Positions 40,234 to 48,685 of a stretch of 64,000 nt of DNA are shown one piece after another. Made by a program: the position numbers and the translations under genes. Location: positions 3,391,501-3,455,500 of the forward strand of contig NZ_CP109444.1 in NCBI RefSeq assembly GCF_036227225.1. The letters run 5' to 3'. Every line of letters begins with the position of its first letter. Position 1 is the stretch's first letter. The DNA is from Streptomyces sp. NBC_01478 (GTDB lineage Bacteria; Actinomycetota; Actinomycetes; Streptomycetales; Streptomycetaceae). A model generated the notes under the pieces. The model was not told the DNA's origin and did not search any database. It saw only the letters and a list, made by a program, of their open reading frames with translations.

Positions 40234-41510
40234 CTCCGGGCCCGCCGGCGGAACAGTACGGCGACCACCGCACACTGCACCCCCATCGCGAGCGCCAGCG
40301 CCCCGCACACCCCCGGCAGTCCGAACCCCGACAACCCGTACGCCAACGGGAGTTGGACCGCCGTACCGAGCACCGTCACCCGGAGCAGCGCCGGTGCTCC
40401 GCCGCTCCCCTCGAAGACCCCGCCGAGTGCGATGAAGCACGCCATCAGCAGCAGGTAGGGGCCGACGCAGCGCAGGAACAGCGTGCCCTCGTGGGCGACT
40501 TGGGGTCCGGCGCCGAAGGCGGCCATGATCCAGGGGGCGGTGAGGAGGAACAGGACGGCCGCCCCGACCCCCACGGTCCCGGACACGAGCATCGCCTCCC
40601 GCCCGATCTCCCGTCGTGCGTCCCTGCCCTCGCCCCGCAGGTGCGAGGTGTGGATGGCGGCGGCCTGGCGCACGGAGTAGAAGGCCATCGTCGCCACGTA
40701 CAGGACCTTGTAGGCGATGGCGTACGCGGCCACCTCCGTCACCCCCAGCCGCGCCACGATCGCGACCAGCACCAGCGTTCCGGTCTGCCGGACGGTGAAG
40801 TCGGCCGACATCGGCAACCCGGTCGTCAGCGTCCGGCGCAGCGCGGCGGGGACGGACTCCGCGGGGGCGACCTCCGTACGCAGCAGGGCATTTCGGCGCA
40901 GCGCGCGCAGCCCCACCGCCAACGCCACGACCCGGCACAGCACGGTCGAGACGGCGGCGCCCCGGACGCCGTAGAGGTGGATGAGGAACGGGTCGCAGAC
41001 GAGGATGAGCCCGTTGGCGAGCAGGGCCAGGCGCATCGGGGTGCGGGTGTCGCCGGTGCCTTTGAGGATGCCGTCGACGAGTTGCTGGACGTAGAAGACC
41101 GCGATGCCCGGCAGGGAGATCGCGAAGTAGTCGACCGTGAGCCGGAGTTCGGGGCCACTGCCGCCGAGGAGCAGGCGGGCCAGCGGTTCGCGGAGCAGGA
41201 AGCCTGCCGCCATGACGATCGGTGTGACCAGCGCGCACAGGGCCCAGCCGCCGCGTACGGCGGACCGTACGGCGGCCGGGTCGCGGGCTCCCCTCGCGTG
41301 GGCGACCAGCACGGTCGTACCGGAGGCGAAGACCAGGGCGATGCCGAGGAGGACGTTCTCGGTGTTGGTCGCGACGGCCACGGCTGCGACGGCGGGGCCG
41401 CCGAGCCGGGAGACCCAGACCGTGTTGATGATCCCGGCGGCGACGGAGGCGAGGAGTGAGAGGTAGACGGGGTGGGCGAGCGATATGAGCTGCCGGCGGT
41501 GGGCGTTCAC
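40194..41510 (-). CDS. MATE family efflux transporter
   Basis: 438 residues with about twelve membrane helices in two halves (NTVWVSRLGGPAVAAVAVAT in the first, TTGLPMSADFTVRQTGTLVL in the second), the MATE/DinF pattern. It exports cationic drugs or metabolites by H+ or Na+ antiport. The GTG start at 41510 lies behind GAGGGAG. A perfect palindrome begins 11 bases upstream and would cover the promoter. The divergent PadR gene is the expected repressor. Confidence 0.9.
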   Translation of the reverse strand: MNAHRRQLISLAHPVYLSLLASVAAGIINTVWVSRLGGPAVAAVAVATNTENVLLGIALVFASGTTVLVAHARGARDPAAVRSAVRGGWALCALVTPIVMAAGFLLREPLARLLLGGSGPELRLTVDYFAISLPGIAVFYVQQLVDGILKGTGDTRTPMRLALLANGLILVCDPFLIHLYGVRGAAVSTVLCRVVALAVGLRALRRNALLRTEVAPAESVPAALRRTLTTGLPMSADFTVRQTGTLVLVAIVARLGVTEVAAYAIAYKVLYVATMAFYSVRQAAAIHTSHLRGEGRDARREIGREAMLVSGTVGVGAAVLFLLTAPWIMAAFGAGPQVAHEGTLFLRCVGPYLLLMACFIALGGVFEGSGGAPALLRVTVLGTAVQLPLAYGLSGFGLPGVCGALALAMGVQCAVVAVLFRRRARSQEGAEVAFDRVA

Positions 41511-41520
41511 GGGCGACTCC

Positions 41521-41561
41521 CTCTTATCGAGCTACCTCGTTTAGAGGTAGCTCGATAAGAG
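41521..41561. promoter_or_regulatory. Perfect palindrome between the MATE and padR genes
   Basis: Arms 41521-41538 and 41544-41561 are exact inverse complements over 18 bases (CTCTTATCGAGCTACCTC), with GTTTA between. TATCAT at 41563-41568 may be the padR -10 box, so a protein on the palindrome would block both divergent promoters. Most likely the PadR operator. Confidence 0.82.
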
Positions 41562-41596
41562 GTATCATGAGGACATCGCGCCCGCAAGGAGGACAC

Positions 41597-42127
41597 ATGC
41601 TGGAGCTCTCGATCCTGGGCTTCCTCGCCGAACAGCCGCTCCACGGCTACGAGTTGAAGGAACGCATCAAGGCACTCAGCGGCCATGTCCGCCCGGTCAG
41701 CGACGGCGCGCTCTACCCGGCGATCACCCGCCTGGTCACCGCCGGCAAGCTCGACCAGCGCACGGAGGAGGGCGCGAGCGCGGCACCGCGCCGGGTCCTG
41801 TCCCTCACCGAGAAGGGCCGCGAGGACCTCCTGGAACGGCTCCGGCACCCCAAGCCGGCCGAGATCACGGACCACGTCCGCTTCAACACGGTCCTGGCCT
41901 TCCTACGGCACCTGCCGGACCGGCGGGAGCAGGCCGCCGTACTGCGCCGGCGGCTGGAGTTCCTGGAGACCCCGGCGAGTTTCTTCTACCGGGACGGCGA
42001 GCCCGTACGGGCGGAGGAGACCCAAGACCTGTTCCGGCAGGGCATGTTGAGGGTCGCGCGGGCGACGGGCGCGGCGGAGCGGGAGTGGCTCACGGAGGCC
42101 ATCTCCCGGCTCGATCAGCCGAGTTGA
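41597..42127 (+). CDS. PadR family transcriptional regulator
   Basis: 176 residues from ATG 41597 with AAGGAGG upstream. Winged helix at residues 1-85: LELSILGFLAEQPLHGYELK, SDGALYPAITRLVTAGKL and RRVLSLTEKGREDLLERL. The C-terminal half is the Vir_act_alpha_C-type helical dimerisation domain. Divergent from the MATE exporter and separated from it by the palindrome, so it probably represses both and is released by an exporter substrate. Its 3' end overlaps the convergent lipoprotein gene by 13 bases. Confidence 0.9.
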   Translation: MLELSILGFLAEQPLHGYELKERIKALSGHVRPVSDGALYPAITRLVTAGKLDQRTEEGASAAPRRVLSLTEKGREDLLERLRHPKPAEITDHVRFNTVLAFLRHLPDRREQAAVLRRRLEFLETPASFFYRDGEPVRAEETQDLFRQGMLRVARATGAAEREWLTEAISRLDQPS

Positions 42128-43305
42128 GCCCGAAGGTAGTCCCGCCACTGCTCCGTGAAGTCGGCCAGGGTCGTGCCCAGGACGTCCTTCATCGCGTCCT
42201 CCACCGCCCCCGCCCGCTTCTTGTGGGTGCCGACCGCCCGGTAGAACTTGCCCAGTTGGTCGACTCCCCAGCGGTCCTGGATCATGCGGCAGGCCATCCA
42301 GCCACCCTCGTACGCCTGGGCCAGCTTCGTGGGGTCGCCGCTGAAGCCGAAGTCCTTGTCGGTGGGGAGGGCGGTCGGGACGTCGCCGTCCAGGACGGCG
42401 CGGTACAGCTCCGGGGCGGCCTGGGTCGGGGTTCGGCCGGTGCCCCGGTAGCCGATCCAGTCGGCGTAGCCCTCCGAGAGCCAGAGGGGGGTCGCGGCGG
42501 TGGTGCGGGCACGGGTGGCCACGTGGGTCGTCTCGTGGGTCAGCACGACCTGCTTGCCGACCGAGCCGAGGAGCGCGTACGCGTCCGGGTTGACGATGAT
42601 CCGGTCCGCGGGCGCGCTGCCCGAGCCTCCCGCCTCGCCGGTCGTCACCGCGGCGATGCCCCGGTAGGAGGCCGCAGGTGAGCCCAGGAGGCCCGCCATG
42701 CCGTTCAGGGAGCCGGGGACGAGCACGACGACGTGCCGGGTCCAGTCGGTGCCCCAGGCGTCCGACACGGCCGGTACGGCGTGATCCGCGAGGGAGCGGT
42801 AGGTCCGGAGGATGTCGACGTCCTGCCCGACCCCCATCACGAGGCTGTGCGCGCCCTCGACGACGCTCACCTTCCCCTGGTCCCACAACTGCTGGCCGGA
42901 CTTCTTCGCGGGCTTGTCGGTGTCCACGTACCACTGCCCGTCCGCGGTGAGGCGCAGGCCGAGCGTGCGGCCGACCGTGACGGGTGAGGTGTCGTAGCCC
43001 TTGACCCGGTAGCTCAGTTCGGCGTCGGCGGTCGCGGTGGCGCCGCTGGGGTGGAGGGCGGTCAGCCGGTAGGACCAGGAGGCGAGGGGGACGGCGCTCA
43101 CGTTCTCGTACGCCGCGCGGGCGCCGGTCTTCGTGTACGCCGTCTCGTCGTGGTGCAGGACGGCGGCGGACCGGCGGTCGAGGAGACGCTGGACCTCGGC
43201 CTTCGCGCTGTCCGCCACCGGCGGGCCACCACACCCCACCAGCGACCCGAGCAGCAGACACAGCGCGAGCACTCCGGAGCGCGACGCCCGCCTACGACCA
43301 GTCAC
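42115..43305 (-). CDS. Lipoprotein with gluzincin-type metallopeptidase motif
   Basis: 396 residues. A lipoprotein signal (VLALCLLLGSLVGCGG) puts the lipidated Cys near residue 25. A beta-rich N-terminal part follows, and then a peptidase MA-like domain with HETTH, in which two His and Glu form a zinc site, and Glu in PLWLSEGYADWIGY about 20 residues later as third ligand. This is the HExxH...E pattern of gluzincins such as M1. It acts outside the membrane. Substrate unknown; the protein is usually left hypothetical. Confidence 0.75.
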   Translation of the reverse strand: MTGRRRASRSGVLALCLLLGSLVGCGGPPVADSAKAEVQRLLDRRSAAVLHHDETAYTKTGARAAYENVSAVPLASWSYRLTALHPSGATATADAELSYRVKGYDTSPVTVGRTLGLRLTADGQWYVDTDKPAKKSGQQLWDQGKVSVVEGAHSLVMGVGQDVDILRTYRSLADHAVPAVSDAWGTDWTRHVVVLVPGSLNGMAGLLGSPAASYRGIAAVTTGEAGGSGSAPADRIIVNPDAYALLGSVGKQVVLTHETTHVATRARTTAATPLWLSEGYADWIGYRGTGRTPTQAAPELYRAVLDGDVPTALPTDKDFGFSGDPTKLAQAYEGGWMACRMIQDRWGVDQLGKFYRAVGTHKKRAGAVEDAMKDVLGTTLADFTEQWRDYLRAQLG

Positions 43306-43335
43306 TTCCCGATCGTACGACCCTTTCGCGCCGGT

Positions 43336-44358
43336 TCAGACCCTCGTGACCGACGAGACCGGCATCATGCCGACCGGGTCGTAGCGCACCGGCGCGCCGG
43401 GGTAGGGGGCGTGGATGACCTGCCCGTTGCCCACGTACATGCCGACATGGCTGGCGTCGGAGCGGTAGACGACCAGGTCGCCGGGCTGGGCCTGGGAGAG
43501 CGGGACCTGCCGGCCGGCGTAGCGCTGCTCCTGCGAGGTGCGCGGGAGGTGGACGCCCGCCCGGGCGTACGACCACTGCATCAGGCCGGAGCAGTCGAAG
43601 CCGCCGGGGCCGTTGGCGCCCCAGATGTACGGCTTGCCGAGGGCCATGCGGGCGGCGGCCACCGCGGCGGCGGCGCGGCCCGAGGACGGGACGCCGGCAC
43701 CGAGGTCGGGGATGTCCTCGCGGGCGGAGCGGGAGGCCCGGTCGAAGGAGGCGCGCTCGGCCAGGGGCATCTGGTTGAGCAGTTGCCGGGCCTTGGCGAG
43801 TTTCTGTTCGACGGTCTTCTTGTGGGTGGCGACGGCCTTGCGGCTGCGCTCCAGTTCGGCGAGGTGTCCGGCGGCCTCGGTGCGTTCCTGGGCCAGCTCG
43901 CGCATGGCCTCCTGGAGGTCCTTGAGCTGGCCCGCCTGCTGGTTGGTGATCCGGTCGAGGACGGAGGCCTTGTCGAGGTAGTCGGCCGGGTCGTCGGAGA
44001 ACAGCAGCGCGACGGTGGGGTCGATGCCGCCGGAGCGGTACTGGGCGCCGGCGAGTGAACCCAGCGCGTCCCGCATGGTGTTGATGCGCTGCTGCTGCCG
44101 GGCGATCCGGTCCTGGGCGTCGCTCACCTGCCGGTGCAGCGCCCCGGCGCTCTCGTCGGCCTTGTCGTAGGCCTCGGTCGCCCGCTCGGCCTCCTGGTAG
44201 AGCCGGTCCACCTCGGCCCGGGAGTCGTCGTGCGGCGCGGCCACGGCGGAGGTGGCCGGCAGGGCGCCGAGTGCGGCTGCCGCCGCGCTCAACACACAGA
44301 CCGCGGCACTGGCGCCTCGGTCGAACCCGGACGGTGCAAGGCGACGACGGGATCCCAC
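43336..44358 (-). CDS. Secreted NlpC/P60 (C40) peptidoglycan peptidase
   Basis: About 340 residues. Signal peptide (ASAAVCVLSAAAAALGALPA), then a long coiled-coil region (about 45-215) as in the RipA/P60 group, then the NlpC/P60 domain with catalytic Cys in GGFDCSGLMQWSYARAG and His in DASHVGMYVGNGQVIHAP. It cuts the D-Glu-mDAP link in wall peptides. The start is uncertain: GTG 44358 gives a short basic N-region, and in-frame GTGs at 44370 and 44394 are alternatives. It lies next to a paralogue. Confidence 0.87.
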   Translation of the reverse strand: MGSRRRLAPSGFDRGASAAVCVLSAAAAALGALPATSAVAAPHDDSRAEVDRLYQEAERATEAYDKADESAGALHRQVSDAQDRIARQQQRINTMRDALGSLAGAQYRSGGIDPTVALLFSDDPADYLDKASVLDRITNQQAGQLKDLQEAMRELAQERTEAAGHLAELERSRKAVATHKKTVEQKLAKARQLLNQMPLAERASFDRASRSAREDIPDLGAGVPSSGRAAAAVAAARMALGKPYIWGANGPGGFDCSGLMQWSYARAGVHLPRTSQEQRYAGRQVPLSQAQPGDLVVYRSDASHVGMYVGNGQVIHAPYPGAPVRYDPVGMMPVSSVTRV

Positions 44359-44480
44359 GGGAAGCCGCACTTCCTTCCGCTGGCGGACACGGACCGCTCC
44401 CCCGGTGCGGGGAAACGCGCCAGACAGTAGCTCCGTGAAGGGGTGCGGGCCAAAGACCTCCGCGGACACATAACGTGACA

Positions 44481-44510
44481 CCCCGCCCAAGACGCAGGTC
44501 ATGGGCGGGG
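44481..44510 (-). terminator. Terminator hairpin between the two C40 genes
   Basis: Perfect 9-bp stem CCCCGCCCA/TGGGCGGGG (44481-44489, 44502-44510) with a 12-base loop. It lies after the stop of the upstream C40 gene on the minus strand. No T run. Confidence 0.5.
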
Positions 44511-44593
44511 CGTGGGGTCAGTGTGGTGTGTCGCGATTCGCCCGTTCGGGCGGTGCCGCGGGGCCGGTTTCGGTCGGACCGGGCCAGATCAAA

Positions 44594-45628
44594 TCAGATC
44601 CGGACGCCGAACTCGAACGTCATGTTGCCGATCGACTCGTAGCGCACCACGGCACCGGTGTGCGGGGCGTGCAGCACCTGGCCGTTGCCCGCGTAGAGGC
44701 CGACGTGGTGGTAGTCGCCGTAGAAGATGACCAGGTCGCCGACCTTGAGGTCGCTCTGGCTGTAGATGCGGGTGCCGGCGTTCGCCTGGGCCTCGGACGT
44801 GCGGGGTATGGAGACGCCGGCCTGCGCGTAGGCCCAGGAGGTGAGGCCCGAGCAGTCGAAGGAGGACGGTCCGGAGGCGCCGTAGACGTACGGCGAGCCG
44901 ATCACGGACTGGGCGGCGGCGAAGGCGGAGGCGGCCCGACCGGAGGCGGAACCGGTGTTGCCGAGGTCCACCCGCGAGCTGGAGCGGCTGGCGGCCTGCG
45001 CCTGCTGCGCGTCCAGGGCCGCCTTCTCCTTGGCGGTCAGGGTGTTGAGCAGTTTGTTGGCCGCGGCCAGCTTGGCCTTGACCTCGTCCTTCTTCTTCTT
45101 GAGCTCGGTGCGGGTGGCGGAGAGGTCCTTGAGCTTGGTGCTCGCCTCCGCGCGCTCCTGCGCGAGTTCACGCTGCTTGCCCTGGATCTTCGTCAGCGCC
45201 TCGACCTGCTGGGCGCTCAACTGGTCCATCGTGGACGCCTTGTCGAGGTAGTCGTCCGGGTCCGAGGACAGGAAGAGCTGGATCGAGGGGTCGATGCCCC
45301 CGGTGCGGTACTGGGCGCTCGCCATCGTGCCGAGGCCGTCCCGGAGCTTGTTGAGCTCCTCCTGGCCGCGGGCGACGTTGTCCTGGATGGTGGAGATCTC
45401 CTTCTGGAGCTTCTCCTGCTTCTCCTGGGCCCCGTCGAGCTTCTCGGTGGCCTGCTCGGCCTGCTCGTAGAGGGCGTCGACCTTCGCCTTGACCTCGTCC
45501 TTGCTGGGCTTCTCGCTCGGCGCGGCATTGGCGGCCTGAGCGCTGAAGGCAACGGCGGCAGCGGCTGCGGTGGTGAGCACAGTGACGCGCGTGCGGCTCG
45601 GCTGCTTCGGTCGACGATGGGACGCCAC
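44594..45628 (-). CDS. Secreted NlpC/P60 (C40) peptidoglycan peptidase
   Basis: 344 residues from GTG 45628 with GAAGGAG upstream. Basic N-region, hydrophobic core and AANAAP cleavage site; then a long Lys/Glu-rich coiled coil (about 45-215); then NlpC/P60 with Cys in SFDCSGLTSWAYAQAG and His in YHHVGLYAGNGQVLHAP. It is a paralogue of the preceding gene, with similar coil-lining segments (GSLAGAQYRSGGIDP versus GTMASAQYRTGGIDP). The pair probably remodels the wall during growth or sporulation. Confidence 0.9.
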   Translation of the reverse strand: MASHRRPKQPSRTRVTVLTTAAAAAVAFSAQAANAAPSEKPSKDEVKAKVDALYEQAEQATEKLDGAQEKQEKLQKEISTIQDNVARGQEELNKLRDGLGTMASAQYRTGGIDPSIQLFLSSDPDDYLDKASTMDQLSAQQVEALTKIQGKQRELAQERAEASTKLKDLSATRTELKKKKDEVKAKLAAANKLLNTLTAKEKAALDAQQAQAASRSSSRVDLGNTGSASGRAASAFAAAQSVIGSPYVYGASGPSSFDCSGLTSWAYAQAGVSIPRTSEAQANAGTRIYSQSDLKVGDLVIFYGDYHHVGLYAGNGQVLHAPHTGAVVRYESIGNMTFEFGVRI

Positions 45629-45838
45629 GGAGTCGAGCTCCTTCTATTGAGTGATCACCCGTTCGGAGGTTCGAGGCCTGACCCTAGTGACGTTCCTGTG
45701 ATCAGTTCAAATCCTCACACGAAAAAATGCCGTCACTCAAAGCATTCTTTGCACATAACCAACATGCAGTGATGGTCGATTGACGCTACGTTGCGTGACG
45801 GTTCGGTCAATTCCGGCATTAAACCTGTACGTTGACCT
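45629..45838. promoter_or_regulatory. AT-richer upstream region of the C40 gene
   Basis: 210 bases of clearly lower GC than its surroundings. AGTGACG (about 45687) and CGTCACT (about 45732) form an inverted pair about 40 bases apart. The region resembles the regulated upstream regions of wall hydrolase genes, but I find no match to the c-di-AMP (ydaO) riboswitch. Confidence 0.4.
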
Positions 45839-47182
45839 TCACGACAGTCGCTTGAGGAGTACCGCAGAAGCGACGGGCCGGGCGCCCACCTTCGCGATGC
45901 CGTCGGCCACCTCGCGGTCGGTCGACGCGACGATGACGGGCCGGCCCGGCGGCTCCGCGCGCACCAACTGGCGGATCAACTCGTCGGCGGTGACGCCCGG
46001 TTTGGAGAACAGCACCCGCACTCCGCGCGGCGGCGCGAGCAGCACGGGCGCGGCCAGCTCGGCCCCGTCGAAGACACAGGTGACCTCGGCGCCGGTCTGC
46101 GCGGCGAGCTGCGAGAGCTGCCCGAGCAGCCTCAACCGCTGCTTCTCCAGGGGCATTTGGGGATAGCCGGTCTTGGTGACGTTGTAGCCGTCGACGACCA
46201 GGTGGGCCTGCGGCAGCGCGAGCAGTTGGTCGAGGATCGCCGGGTCGTTCTCGGACAGCGCCCGCGCGGCGATGTCCTTCGGGGTCATTCGTCCCGGTTC
46301 GACCGCGTCGACGGTCTCGGCGGGGCGTACGGAGACGGGCGGCAGCGCCAGTTCCCGCCGCAGCCCCTGGGCCGCCTCCAGCACGGTGTCGAGCAGCAGG
46401 CGCACCCGCATGTCCTCGACGCTGCGCCCCTCGCGGGCCGCCTTGCGGGTGGCCTCGAGGGCCGCCTCCGCCTCGGCGAGCCGGGCCTTGAGGCGCCGGC
46501 CCTCGCTCTCGGCGGCGGACAACTGGGTCTGGCCCTCGGCGCGCGCGGTGTCCGTCTCGGCGCGCAGCTTGCGCAGGGCGGCCTCGCCGCGCTTGACGTC
46601 GCTGTGGGCGGCACGCAGCTTGCGGTGCAGCGACTCCGCTTCCTTCTTCGCCGTGTCCAGCTCGGTGCGCAGCCGCTCGGTCTCGCTGCGGGTCGCGTCC
46701 CGCGCCTGCGCCAACTCCGCGCGCAGCCGCTCCAGTTCGGCCCGGCTCTCCTCGTCGGCGCGCTCGGCGTCGGCACGCAGCGCCTCCTCGCCGGCGGCGG
46801 TCACCAGCTTCACCCAGCCGGTGGGGCGCAGAACATAGGCCGCGGCCGCCACGTCGAGCGGGTCCGCGGCCGGGGGCGGCGAGCCGGAGTCGAGCGCGCC
46901 GGTGAGCTCCGACTGGGCCTCTCTCAGCTTCTCCCCGATCCGCTGCCGGAACAGCGGATCGGTCTCCAGAGCGGCGGCCATGGCATTGCCGGCGAACTTG
47001 GCGCGCCGGTTGGGGGCGAAGCGGGCGTACTGTCGTAGCTGCGCGGGCAGTTCGGAGACGGTGAGGCCGCCGAAGCCGTCCGACACGATCTGTACGACTC
47101 TCCTGCGCACGCCGTCGGGCAGCGGGCGGTCGAGCACCTCGGCGGCGCCGTCGCCCGGCCCCCCGCCTGAGTTCTCCACCAT
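45839..47182 (-). CDS. NYN/YacP-like RNase domain protein with coiled coil
   Basis: 447 residues. A helical N-terminal domain (about 1-130), a strong charged coiled coil (about 135-260, LERLRAELAQARDATRSETE and so on), and a C-terminal PIN-like NYN domain beginning HLVVDGYNVTKTGYPQMPLE with Asp residues for metal binding, then TCVFDGAELAAP and VIVASTDREVADGI. YacP (Rae1) of Bacillus is a ribosome-linked endoribonuclease, so an RNA-cleaving role is likely here. It is followed on the same strand by the C40 peptidase gene. Confidence 0.87.
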   Translation of the reverse strand: MVENSGGGPGDGAAEVLDRPLPDGVRRRVVQIVSDGFGGLTVSELPAQLRQYARFAPNRRAKFAGNAMAAALETDPLFRQRIGEKLREAQSELTGALDSGSPPPAADPLDVAAAAYVLRPTGWVKLVTAAGEEALRADAERADEESRAELERLRAELAQARDATRSETERLRTELDTAKKEAESLHRKLRAAHSDVKRGEAALRKLRAETDTARAEGQTQLSAAESEGRRLKARLAEAEAALEATRKAAREGRSVEDMRVRLLLDTVLEAAQGLRRELALPPVSVRPAETVDAVEPGRMTPKDIAARALSENDPAILDQLLALPQAHLVVDGYNVTKTGYPQMPLEKQRLRLLGQLSQLAAQTGAEVTCVFDGAELAAPVLLAPPRGVRVLFSKPGVTADELIRQLVRAEPPGRPVIVASTDREVADGIAKVGARPVASAVLLKRLS

Positions 47183-47220
47183 CCCTCACACCCCAACTGT
47201 CTGTGCGGGGCCACTCCCTC

Positions 47221-47460
47221 TCAGGAGCCGGCGCCCGGCCTGTCCACGAGTTCCACCTGATCCACGGCGTTGCACCAGCGGCAGCGCACCGACTCGATGG
47301 TCTCACTGACCACCTCGCGCTCCTCCACCTTCGGCTCACCCGCCAGGTCCAGGTGGAGGTACTCCACGACCTTCGACGAACGCGTCACGTCGAAGCGCGT
47401 GAGGTTGCCGCAGAGGGTGCAGCGCCACCGCGTCGAGGCGGTCGGCAGGGGAACCGTCAT
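47221..47460 (-). CDS. Small zinc-ribbon protein
   Basis: 79 residues with two Cys pairs: CTLCG near the N-terminus and CRWC near the C-terminus, spaced for one structural zinc. The middle is acidic (EPKVEEREVVSETIES). Function unknown; it lies 38 bases upstream of the NYN gene in the same direction, so the two probably form an operon. Confidence 0.75.
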   Translation of the reverse strand: MTVPLPTASTRWRCTLCGNLTRFDVTRSSKVVEYLHLDLAGEPKVEEREVVSETIESVRCRWCNAVDQVELVDRPGAGS

Positions 47461-47621
47461 CGTGGCTGTCCGCTTCCTTCTCGTTCAAGTTTCCGTGATC
47501 GCCGGTTTCCCCGGCGAATGTGACTCGTAACCCTACGGCCTGGCGGGTACTCGCCGCTCGGCCGTCCACAGCGGCGATTCACTCTGCCCCGTTGTGTCCC
47601 CTTACGTCATGCTCTGTGTCC

Positions 47622-48407
47622 ATGATCAGCAACTGGGGAACAGCGGGCGTCCGGGCCATCCGGAACACCTCGGCACCGATGACATACGCCCTGATCGGCC
47701 TGTGCTGCCTGATCTTCGTCCTCGGCCCGGCCTCGGGTTTCGTCCCGTCCTACGGCACCGGGGACGCGCTGCTCGCCGCGCAGCGGGCGTACTTCCGCCG
47801 CTGGGGTGTGGTCCCGGCCGACCTGTTCGCGAGCCCGGCCCGAGAGGCCCTGACCCCGGTCACGGCCCTCTTCGTCCACGGGAGCTGGATCCATCTCCTC
47901 GGCAACATGCTCTTCCTCTACGTCTTCGGAGCGATGACCGAGGAGCGACTGGGCCGGGTCGAGTTCACCCTGTTCTACGTGGGCTGCGGCTACCTGGCGC
48001 TGCTGGGGTACGCGGTGGCCAACGCCGACTCCGCGCAGTCCCTCGTCGGCGCGTCCGGGGCGATCTCGGCGGTCCTCGGGGCGTTCCTGTACTTGTTCCC
48101 CCGGGCCCGGGTGACGAGCCTCCTCCCCTTCCTCCTCTTCCTGCCGCTGCGCTTCCCCGCGTGGGTCGTGCTGCCGTTCTGGGTGGCCCTCCAGTGGCTG
48201 GCGGCGGGCCAGGCCGCGCAGGGGCCGGGGGTGGCGTACCTCGCCCACCTGGTGGGCTTCACGCTGGGGTTCGGCTACGCGTGGGTGAGATTCAGGAAAA
48301 AGAAGGGCCCGAGGGGCGGCCTGGGAAGGGCGGTGGTGGGAGACGGGCGGGCGACTAGAGTGAAACCCGCCCCAGCAACGGTCCCCGAGGGAGAGAACCA
48401 GCCGTGA
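47622..48407 (+). CDS. Rhomboid family intramembrane serine protease
   Basis: 261 residues from ATG 47622. Six membrane helices. Rhomboid motifs: HGSWIHLLGNMLFLYVFG, the nucleophile Ser in SLVGASGAISAVLG and the catalytic His in YLAHLVGFTLGFGY. It cleaves membrane proteins within the bilayer; the substrate is unknown. A basic cytoplasmic tail follows. Its stop overlaps the start of the next gene (GTGA), so the two are translationally coupled. Confidence 0.9.
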   Translation: MISNWGTAGVRAIRNTSAPMTYALIGLCCLIFVLGPASGFVPSYGTGDALLAAQRAYFRRWGVVPADLFASPAREALTPVTALFVHGSWIHLLGNMLFLYVFGAMTEERLGRVEFTLFYVGCGYLALLGYAVANADSAQSLVGASGAISAVLGAFLYLFPRARVTSLLPFLLFLPLRFPAWVVLPFWVALQWLAAGQAAQGPGVAYLAHLVGFTLGFGYAWVRFRKKKGPRGGLGRAVVGDGRATRVKPAPATVPEGENQP

Positions 48408-48685
48408 TCACCGCGATCGTCCTCATCAAGACCAGCGTGGACCGGATTCCGGAGATCGCCGAGTCGATCGCCGCGCTCGAATCTGTGAGCGAGGTCTTCT
48501 CTGTCACCGGTACGTACGACTTGATCGCGATGGTGCGGGTGCGGCAGCACGAGGATCTGGCCGAGGTCATCCCCGGGCGGATCAGCAAGATCCCCGGGGT
48601 GGAGGGGACGGACACGCACGTGGCGTTCCGGACGTACTCGCAGCACGACCTCGAGGCGGCGTTCGCGATCGGGCTGGACTCCTAG
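48404..48685 (+). CDS. Stand-alone Lrp/AsnC ligand-binding (RAM) domain protein
   Basis: 93 residues with a GTG start overlapping the rhomboid stop. The whole chain is the beta-alpha-beta-beta-alpha-beta RAM domain (TAIVLIKTSVDRIPEIAESI, VSEVFSVTGTYDLIAMVRVR, FRTYSQHDLEAAF). The DNA-binding helix-turn-helix of full Lrp proteins is missing. Such short proteins can bind amino acids as oligomers or associate with full-length Lrp members. The role with rhomboid is not known. Confidence 0.9.
   Translation: MITAIVLIKTSVDRIPEIAESIAALESVSEVFSVTGTYDLIAMVRVRQHEDLAEVIPGRISKIPGVEGTDTHVAFRTYSQHDLEAAFAIGLDS

Noticed and set aside
38802..41459. 885-codon plus-strand frame
   Set aside because: Spans parts of three genes in wrong frames; composition is GC-driven and lacks any motif.
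45629..45838. ydaO (c-di-AMP) riboswitch before the C40 peptidase
   Set aside because: Expected because such genes often carry it, but I could not find the conserved core blocks.
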